From positions 496,001-560,000 of the forward strand of contig JAIWND010000022.1 of the NCBI GenBank assembly GCA_025330725.1: 64,000 bases of DNA, read 5' to 3'. Each line of letters begins with the position of its first letter. The first letter of the stretch is position 1. This stretch comes from Chlamydoabsidia padenii (Eukaryota > Mucoromycota > Mucoromycetes > Mucorales > Cunninghamellaceae). Below the pieces are notes generated by a model. That model was given only the letters and a program-made list of their open reading frames with translations. It was not told where the DNA came from and did not search any database. The position numbers and the translations under genes are program-made. Positions 56,933 through 64,000 of the stretch are shown one piece after another.

Positions 56933-59090
56933 CTACGGCCGCCGTCTGAATGGTGTTCGAAACCTGAGAGTCGGTCGTCGGTGTTGTGTATTGGTAGAAA
57001 GAGATTCAACTTGAGAAGCCAAACCCAAAGCACTGAAAATTTCGTCGTCAATATAATACGCCTGAAAAACCTTTTCAAGCACCTCCAATCGATCCTCCAT
57101 CCTTGTCAATCGTTCGGCACCCAAGATCCAGTTGCTACTGTCGTCGTAAGATTCAGGTTCGTCCACAAAGCCCTCTTGGAAGAATGGTTGTGGTAGAGAA
57201 GGTTGTCGAGTAACTGCCCGTATTGGTTTCCGAGTTCTTGTAGTGGTGTAGGGTGGCATGGTCGGAGACGGTGATAGACTTGGTGTTGATACGGACATCG
57301 AATCAGACGCGATTGACATTGTTGACTTGGAGGATGTGATGGCATCATTGAGTAATGCTGTTGATTGTCGTATCCCAGATAGTGTTGAATGAGATCCTTC
57401 CATCATTGACCGCATCATGGTGGAGTTCATAGTGGGATCCCGCATTGGATGGACAATAGGCACGTTAGTTGTTTGAGGCACAAAGCTTTTCTGTAATCCA
57501 ATCAACAATGAGCGTTTCATATTACCAATAGACCAACGATGTACCACACCAAGAGGACTTTTAGGACGATAACCAAAGAGACAAGCTTGGAAACTGACTA
57601 GAAGACCAAACAGACCACCAAATACACCAGTCGCATTCACCATGGCGAACGCACGTTGTTCATGAAGAGTCTTGATTTGATAGAGTCGAGGGTAAACATG
57701 CAAGGAGCCCAAAGGTCGCGGAATACTTGAATAGTCAGATGGAGTGGTTTCAGACTGAACCTTGGTATCGATTTCGTAAAACGTTTCCACATCAGGAGAG
57801 AAGCCAACATAGTTCCAGAATGTATCCAAAAGAGTCGCTCGTTGTAGTAGTTCATAGCTGCCACTAGACACTACATTCACATCCAGTTGATAGATATTTT
57901 TCAGCAAGGCGCCTTTTCGTTCAGATAGTCGAAAGGTCGATTCTTCCAAAGGATCGTTCCAGGTAAATGAGGGTGATGTTGATGTATTGTATGGATCTGA
58001 GACGGAATAAACCGCCAAGTTTGGATTGTGATGTGTGTTGTAAAAGATCACTTCAAGCTGAGTGGGTTGACCAAAGTAGTAATCGAATTTGAGGTAAGAG
58101 CCGTTGCTTGCTAGTCGATCCGATGTTTGTCCAAGCTTAAAAGAGGGATGTGCCCGGAATAAGTGACAATGCTGATTTCTATGTCGGCGCATGGATTTTG
58201 GCATGGTGATAAGATAGTCAGAGCATTGCACACCAAGATCAGTCCCACATCGTATAACTGTGTGTTCATCATCAAGACAGAATCGAATGTCTTTTTAAGA
58301 AAATTAGTATATAATAAAGTCGTTCATTAGGGAATTGTTTTCAGATTTACCTGGTGCATTAATGGTGGCACTTGGGTTATTAAGATAAGAGACTTGATCA
58401 ATGATGGGACTGTTCGCCACTTGATCCGCCAAACAAAAGATCAGAAACAAGAAGAAGCAGATATACACAAACATCATTGTCAGTCGTACAGATTCCGTCC
58501 AAGAAGGTTCACCGGCTCTATATATAAAAAAGAAAAGGCATTGTGAGTGAGCCATAACCATCTATATCCATTTTATATGTCCTTACCTTGGTTTCCATAT
58601 TTTACTCTTAAAGTAAGTCAAACAAGCTACTATTTTCTGTTTCCATTGTCGACCCATTCGATACATCAAGATCAAAACCACCAAGAAGCATAAAGTGCCC
58701 ACACAAGCCAATACAATGTGAAGGATATGGCGTGTTTCGTTAAAGTCGGTGTGTTCATCCGTACCATCAAGCCCGGTTGAAGAAGACACCCATTCAACTT
58801 GTTCTTGATCCCATGATGGTGGTATCCATTTATGAGTGTTAATGTCGAATATATACAGACCACTGTATATAGTTTGATAAGAGATGCCGAATCCGTAAAG
58901 TAGTCTGTGATCGTCCAGCATGAGACCCACCGCGGCCATGGATTGAGGTAAAGGTTGATTCATTGTTGAGGTGCCTGCTATTAAAGTCCATTGCCAAGTG
59001 GTTATGTTGAGAATAGCCACCATGTCTTGAATATGACCATTGGAAGACAAATAGTTTTGATAAGGAGGAGGTGTACCATCTTGACCTGTG

Positions 59091-59130
<40 letters not shown>

Positions 59131-60020
59131 AAGAAAGAAGAAAGAAAAAGAGTAAAAGTCAGTGAGTTCTTTTCAAAATGTAACTTTTTTGAAATCCAAC
59201 CTCCGACGATGACAATTAAGTTTGCTGTGCCTAAAAAAAGAAGAGTCAATCCTGCATTTTGTTTAGAGTCATTATTAAGTTTACTTTTTACCGCTGTGTG
59301 GTAAGCTCTAGGTTGAGGGCAAGGACCCAAAGTAGATTGTTCAGACCATACACCTGAAGAGGTATCGTACACAATTACTATCGACATGCTCGCCAACTCC
59401 TTGGGGTACTCGTTTAGGGGTTGATCCTTTGCACATTTGAATCCACCAAGGATCAACATACGACCATCATCAAGTAGACTAACTGATTGACCACAGCGCA
59501 TGACATCAGGTGGCAAATCCAAATTAGTCCATCTCTGTGCCAACATGTCGTAGGACCAAAAATGACCCATGGCATGAGTACTGTTTTCTCCACCATAGAC
59601 AAGCACACGATCTTTCAAAAGAACCGAAGAATGATGCTTGGATGCAAATGGCATGCTAGTGTTCTGTGTTGGTAGGGGAGACCAGGCATGTGACACGGTA
59701 TCGAATTGGTAGATGGATAGAAATAAATCTTCAGGTCGGGCAGTGCCAACAACTAGGAAGGCAGTTGTATTTTGAAATCCCGCATTCAACGGTAATCCCG
59801 ACGAGGCGTACATCCAATGCAATGGGATGGCTGATTGGGCGGGAATCCATTGCTCAGAATACTCTTCGTTGATGTCAGATGTGTTTAGGGCCCAAACGTT
59901 ACCTTGATCACCACCAAAAAGATAAATAGTGTCCGAGTTCACATAGGCTGCTGATAATCCCGACAAGGAAATCCCTTTTTGTCGGGGCTCGAAAATGGAT
60001 GGTTCATGCGTCGATGGCAT
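56933..60020 (-). CDS. Large Kelch-propeller membrane protein
   Basis: Start is ATG 60018-60020. The first 300 or so residues are Kelch blades: TIYLFGGDQGNVWALN, HHSSVLLKDRVLVYGGENST, GQSVSLLDDGRMLILGGFKC, GPCPQPRAYHTAV, MAAVGLMLDDHRLLYGFGIS and GLYIFDINTHKW. A first membrane helix follows (ILHIVLACVGTLCFLVVLIL). The frame seems to stop at KIWKPR, but that TAA lies inside a strong donor AG|GTAAGG (about 58583); splicing to TATAG|AGCCGG continues as PRAGEPSWTESVRL, then helix MFVYICFFLFLIFCL, an ectodomain with Cys pairs and N-glycosylation sites, a third helix (FGGLFGLLVSFQACLF) and a Ser/Thr-rich cytoplasmic tail with a short coiled coil, ending at TAG 56933-56935. An intron carries a 38-base A run. 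No signal peptide is obvious. The family is not known to me. Confidence 0.75.
59091..59128. repeat. Poly-A run (38 bp) in Kelch-gene intron
   Basis: Uninterrupted A38 on the plus strand, equivalent to a poly-T polypyrimidine tract on the coding strand. Confidence 0.9.
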
Positions 60021-60217
60021 TTTTTTATTATTTGCTCTAAAGTGAAACCAATGTTGTAGTTACAAGGATTTCAAAAAAAGAGAAGGAAGAAACAGAAAAA
60101 AAAAGAAAAGAAAGAAAGAAAAAAGGTAAGAATAAAAAAAAAAGTCTAAACGGAAAGTAAGGAGGCTGTTCAATTAGGATATGATACAAAAAGTGAGTTC
60201 CTGAAAAAAAGGAGTCA

Positions 60218-61917
60218 TCATAACTCCGACATGACATCCACTCCAGTATCCACCATGTCCACCAAATCATAAACACCTTCAGGGGATGGATCACGTAGTA
60301 AACCGAGTTTGGCAGTGCTTTCAGCCATCGACATTCGTCTCATGCTGGTATGATATTCCAAGTAAAACGATCTAAAGAAAGGTCCACCAAGATGAAATTG
60401 ATCCTCATCATTACCCGTGTCCACAATAGCACTATGACACTGATCGCCCTTCTTGATGATATACTGGTGAGCAGGGATCAAAGCATCCACACCTTCAAAT
60501 TCAAACACCAGTAGCAGATTCTCTTTTTTCTTTTGTTCGCATGGAATCGTGTAGACACCAAGCGAGGAATCAAATTGGGCACCGAGTTTATCATTCAATG
60601 CTCTAGAGTGTTGGAGTGGAAAATGAAGGTAAGGAGTACTGCTGTCAATACTGCCATACGAGGATTCTGTCAAGGTCAAACGGAGTAAAGGTGCCCGTTT
60701 TTGGACAGTGGTTTCAGTTTTGTTGTTACTGGGAACGAGCTTGATTCCATGCAATGGTAGTTTCCAAAAAGGGGAAAGCACTTTTTCAGACTCGGGCATC
60801 AAGGGTACATCATAAAGCTTACCACCTTCTTTATACATAGAGGGATCACTGCCAATGTTGAAATAGAAGGGTGCATGAACACCATCCCTTTTTTTGAAAT
60901 CTGGAGATGCGGGTGCTCCATACCCACTAGATGTTCTATCATCACCCACTTTATGCAAATGGAGAAAAAATCAAGTCAATTTTTTAAATCCCGCTTCATG
61001 CAACTCACCTGCTCGAGCAATGTAACCTTTTGCCGCCCCTTCCATATATTGCATCATGTCTATTCCATATCACAAAGTAAAAAATGAACATACATATACT
61101 ACTTTATCTTGAATTAACTGACCTTTTGCAGAAGGCATGTATTTCATAAAGGCACCAAAATCACCAGCTCCAAGACGGCCATCTAAAAATAGTGAATTTT
61201 AAATCCCGAATGTTAAGATCTAACGGAGGAAAAAAAGAAAAGATTTATTTACTTGCAGATGTCGCTTGGCCTTTTGGATAGCGCATTTCATATGCTTCAC
61301 CAAACAAGTGATTAGGAATAGTAATACTATCCATAATTGTGAGGGTATCCTAATTTTGGAATCATGTCAGACTCATGCAATAATAGGGATCCATCAAGTC
61401 TTACCAATTCGGGCTCAAGTCGAACAAAACCACCATCAAAATAATTGATATCGATTGTATACCCTAAATGTGAGTTTGTACTCGAGTCTTTTTGATGGAA
61501 CTTGGTTTTTTCATCAATGCCAGGACAAGCTGAGGCATTACACTTGTAAGGGAAGGGTTAGTCAATAAGAATGCATGAATAGGATAACTAAAACAAACCT
61601 TGTCAGATGCAACCCATGTCACCAATGATCCGGTATCAAATATAGCAGTGACAGTTTGAGCAGGCGTGCCTATTCCAAAGGATAAAGTGGGCTATAAAGA
61701 GGGGGGGGGACGTGTTACAAGGAAAGAGAGAAAATCAATAGTATTGTTCTATGCATCTTACCACTCCATTTTCAAAGTGCAATGGAATCTTCAGAGGATT
61801 ATCAACCAGTGGGAATTTTAAAAGCTGATTCTCAAATGTCGGTATTTGAAATCCCGACGATATTCGAGCTTGCATGAATGTGAGTAATGCTACTGATATG
61901 AAAGAGATTGTTCTCAT
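60218..61917 (-). CDS. Pepsin-family aspartic protease-like protein, noncanonical second site
   Basis: Secreted A1-type aspartic protease or relative. Start is ATG 61915-61917; residues 1-22 (MRTISFISVALLTFMQARIS) are a signal peptide. The first active-site motif is normal: TVTAIFDTGSLVTWVASDKC. Later pieces include DGRLGAGDFGAFMKYMPSAK. The second lobe has GSIDSSTPYLHFP where the family has DTGT or DSGT, so the second Asp is kept but Gly is replaced by Ser. LGAQFDSSLGVYTIPCEQ, ALIPAHQYIIKKGDQCHSAI and FHLGGPFFRSFYLEY fit the C-terminal lobe. TGA 60218-60220. About six introns. The recurrent promoter element occurs inside the gene, in two introns (60983, 61198) and exon 1 (61846). Confidence 0.8.
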
Positions 61918-62081
61918 GATGATTGATAAAAGAAGAAAAAGAAAAAAGAATGAATGAATGGTATGTGTTGGTATATAAATCCAGTGATGATAATGAAAAG
62001 GAGAAGATTATTATCATCAAAGGAGTTCCTCCCTCCCTCCTCCTTCTTTCCAATATTCATTAACATGAGCTTGATATCAAT
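61918..62081. promoter_or_regulatory. Divergent spacer, protease and possible rightward transcript
   Basis: 164 bp, AT-rich with TATATAAATC near 61973 on the plus strand (reads as a TATA-type sequence for either direction). No strong copy of the recurrent element lies here; the nearest is within protease exon 1. Confidence 0.35.
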
Positions 62082-62201
62082 ATGCCTGCCACGCCGTTGA
62101 TTTCCACTAATACTTGGCCCTCATCTCCACGAGTGACTCCTGTAACAGTCTCACCCCCACAATTGGATGTTGTCATCTTTTGTGTCAACCTTAAAAGATG
62201 A
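62082..62201 (+). CDS. Tentative 39-codon open frame or first exon
   Basis: ATG 62082-62084 begins MPATPLISTNTWPSSPRVTP, continuing VTVSPPQLDVVIF and then CVNLKR with TGA 62199-62201. A donor-like GTGTCA near 62181 could instead splice to an acceptor TTATAG near 62310, continuing DDIIQILEAENKKN. AATAAAG near 62360 would end the transcript. Codon use is coding-like but no family is recognised. Confidence 0.25.
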   Translation: MPATPLISTNTWPSSPRVTPVTVSPPQLDVVIFCVNLKR

Positions 62202-62435
62202 AACATAGACTATAATTTATGCAAAGGAGGGACACTCCTTAGTCCTTTGATATACATAATCTTCTCCAGTTTTTTAAAGTTAATCATTACATTGCATGCT
62301 TGTTATAGTTGATGATATTATTCAGATATTGGAAGCAGAAAACAAAAAAAACAAAAACAATAAAGAAACATGCGCACAGGGTCTTTTAGCACAAATAGTG
62401 GATCCAGGGGAACAGGGTATGCTGATGTCGATGCT

Positions 62436-62446
62436 TTCAAATCCCG
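62436..62446 (+). promoter_or_regulatory. Recurrent promoter element
   Basis: Exact TTCAAATCCCG, followed by a very long T run (62514-62554) and by possible short exons from 62636 on. Confidence 0.5.
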
Positions 62447-62511
62447 AAAAAGTCGACTTTCATTTTTTTAATTTTGTGGGGCGTTTTTTTCTTCTTCCTT
62501 CCTTCCTTCCT

Positions 62512-62513
<2 letters not shown>

Positions 62514-62554
<41 letters not shown>
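62514..62554. repeat. Poly-T run (41 bp)
   Basis: T41 preceded by CTTCC repeats, in the presumed leader or first intron of an unresolved rightward transcript. Confidence 0.9.
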
Positions 62555-62558
<4 letters not shown>

Positions 62559-62635
62559 CTAATCGAAATGAAACACCTCACTTACCTTCTACAACTCTTT
62601 AACAAAAGTAGCTTGGTCTGAATCAACTGGCCCGA

Positions 62636-63348
62636 ATGACATTTAACGATTGGCCACCATTACAACCAACACCAAGGTATTTTATTAATCCTCATAATTC
62701 TTCTTCTTCTTTTTCCCTCCCTCCTTTTTTTTTTTTTTTTCTTTTTGAAAAAAGGTAGTGAATTTATCGATATACTCTACTACAATATGTAACGTACACG
62801 AACAGTATTCTAGGAGTGCCCTTTAAATCGAATCCTCACTTGTCGTCTTCATTCACCAAGGTTTGTAAACAAGATGCTGCCAGTTGGTCTCCCATCCACT
62901 CTCTTGGCTCACTAACAACAATAGACGATTAAATTGATTACTATATATTAGTTACTAGTTATATTATATAGTCCTATCAACATAAATAAAATAAACCTTT
63001 ATACTATACTATACTATACTGTTGTCTTGTCTCTTTGTTTTTATAGAGGTGCCATGCATTCGGAATTTCGAATCCCGAAAACCTTATCACCTTTTTCAGA
63101 AACCCTCCACCTTTGCGATCCCAAAGTAATGGTGATGATGATGATCTCTTTGATGTTTATATTTCCGTAATGACCCATTTGGAATTTTTGTCAAAGCATG
63201 CCCATTTGTAGTGGTAGTAAAAATAGACATTGTCGATTTACTTTCTTTTCAGATGTTCATGCAGAAACTCCGACCATCCAATAGAAAGGCAATGGAATTG
63301 TCTGCCCTCATTCAAGAAGGAAGAATAGGATCACAGCCAATCATGTAG
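62636..63348 (+). other. Unresolved rightward exons
   Basis: ATG 62636 opens MTFNDWPPLQPTP and reaches a donor AG|GTATTT (about 62690). Joined to an acceptor GAACAG (about 62808) the frame reads SILGVPFKSNPHLSSSFTK and ends at TAA 62930-62932. Joined instead to CTTTTTCAG (about 63111) it reads NPPPLRSQSNGDDDDLFDVY, then across another intron MFMQKLRPSNRKAMELSALI and QEGRIGSQPIM, TAG 63346-63348. A second element copy, TTCGAATCCCG (63067-63077), could be a separate promoter for the latter exons. I cannot decide between one gene and two. Confidence 0.35.
63067..63077 (+). promoter_or_regulatory. Recurrent element variant TTCGAATCCCG
   Basis: One-base variant of the element, identical to the copy at 13010-13020 near ADE4. 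Confidence 0.5.
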
Positions 63349-63945
63349 CTTACCACCTGATCTCACGCGAATAGTGTACAGTTCAGAAAAAGAAAACTTG
63401 TTTGTTTGATAGACAGGAAGGGATATAATGACAGGAGATCAAAGCTTTGACCCGTTTTTTCTTTTCTTTCCCTGGCATAAATGGATTCATCATGCCATCT
63501 ACATTATGTTTTCTTGGATGATGGTATGAAGAAAAACATGGCATTCTCTTTTTCTTATACATAGTAAGTGATCATTCCTTTATTGACTATAATGCATCGT
63601 GTCCTGATCGCGGCCTGTGATTGGCGGAGATTTTGTCACTGTGGGTGAGCATGTACTCCCATTCCCTAGAAAAGGTAACCTTTTGAGTGAGTGGCAAGAC
63701 TACCTGCGGTTTATGGTTTTGTACAATAAAAACCCTTTAGATTCAATGCACACATGCTTCAAATGATAGGATTATATCTTTTCATGACAAAAAAAGTGTA
63801 TTTCTTTACAAAAAAAAAAAAAAAGGTCTATACATGGCGGAGCTATATAAATATCCCTTTTTGATCTTTTTTTCAATTCGCTCCTTCTCTTCCCTCTTTC
63901 CTTCACTTTTTTTTTTTTTTTTTTTTGTTAATCTTTACTTTTTTG
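63349..63945. other. Promoter region of the right-edge gene
   Basis: AT-rich spacer with CTATATAAATATCC at about 63842-63855, a TATA box some 100 bp upstream of the ATG at 63946, and a CT-rich leader with a poly-T run. No clear copy of the recurrent element. No other gene is seen. Confidence 0.45.
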
Positions 63946-64000
63946 ATGGCGCAAGTTAATCAACAAGTATCATCTACTGGTACTACGTTTGAAGAATCAT
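63946..64000 (+). CDS. Start of an unidentified gene (3' partial)
   Basis: ATG 63946-63948 begins MAQVNQQVSSTGTTFEES and runs off the window. The strong TATA box and pyrimidine-rich leader support a real start. Eighteen residues are too few to identify it. Confidence 0.5.
   Translation, partial: MAQVNQQVSSTGTTFEES

Overview
The window is nuclear DNA of a filamentous fungus, most likely a Mucoromycota (Mucorales-type) species. Genes are dense and broken by many short GT-AG introns of about 50-100 bp. UTRs and introns are AT-rich and full of long poly-A/poly-T and short tandem runs. The recognisable proteins are typical fungal housekeeping proteins. I cannot name the genus. No rRNA, tRNA, CRISPR array or transposon was recognised. 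About 28 genes are well supported, a handful of short ones are tentative, and there is one clear pseudogene.

Layout, left to right. 0-7 kb: the end of an RGG-tailed protein, a YCK-type casein kinase I, a small unknown gene, a PAP2-family lipid phosphatase (DPP1-like) and glyoxalase II with an apparent mitochondrial presequence. 7-18 kb: Uso1/p115 vesicle tether, amidophosphoribosyltransferase (purine synthesis), an OPA3-like mitochondrial protein, a GUCD1-family protein and HMG-CoA synthase (sterol pathway). 18-30 kb: PWP1 WD40 ribosome-biogenesis factor, a two-finger C2H2 regulator, an MFS_1-like transporter and the TORC1 subunit Raptor. 30-40 kb: VTA1 (ESCRT/Vps4 cofactor), ribosomal protein eL36, MPDU1 (dolichol-linked glycosylation), a glycerate-kinase-like enzyme with a membrane tail, a PWWP/LEDGF-like chromatin protein, a small unknown protein and a decayed RVB2 (reptin) pseudogene. 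40-54 kb: a Kre9-like GPI protein, an ASX/DEUBAD-like chromatin protein, WDR48/UAF1, elongin C, mitochondrial inner-membrane peptidase IMP1, an alpha/beta-hydrolase fused to a tyrosine-phosphatase domain, and a disordered WG-repeat/RG-rich protein. 54-64 kb: SVF1, a very large Kelch membrane protein, an unusual pepsin-family protease, some unresolved short exons, and the start of a new gene at the right edge.

The genes do not form one pathway. Several themes recur: growth and ribosome control (Raptor, PWP1, eL36), ubiquitin and chromatin (ASX-like, WDR48, elongin C, PWWP), membrane traffic (Uso1, VTA1, SVF1) and mitochondria (GLO2, OPA3, IMP1).

The strongest signal not explained by gene content is an 11-bp element, TTSAAATCCCG (S is C or G) or its reverse complement CGGGATTTSAA. 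It has ten exact copies and many near-copies here, mostly 25-250 bp upstream of start codons and in either orientation. By simple arithmetic at equal base frequencies, 0.06 exact copies would be expected in 64 kb. It looks like a shared core-promoter or general-factor site. It also occurs in gene-convergent spacers, where it may mark unannotated transcripts, and upstream of the dead RVB2 copy. Other notable observations are the WG-repeat protein (candidate Argonaute-hook) with an exon-plus-intron tandem duplication, the tail-anchored glycerate kinase, the hydrolase-phosphatase fusion, the protease with a DSS second active-site motif, and a required GC-AG intron in elongin C.
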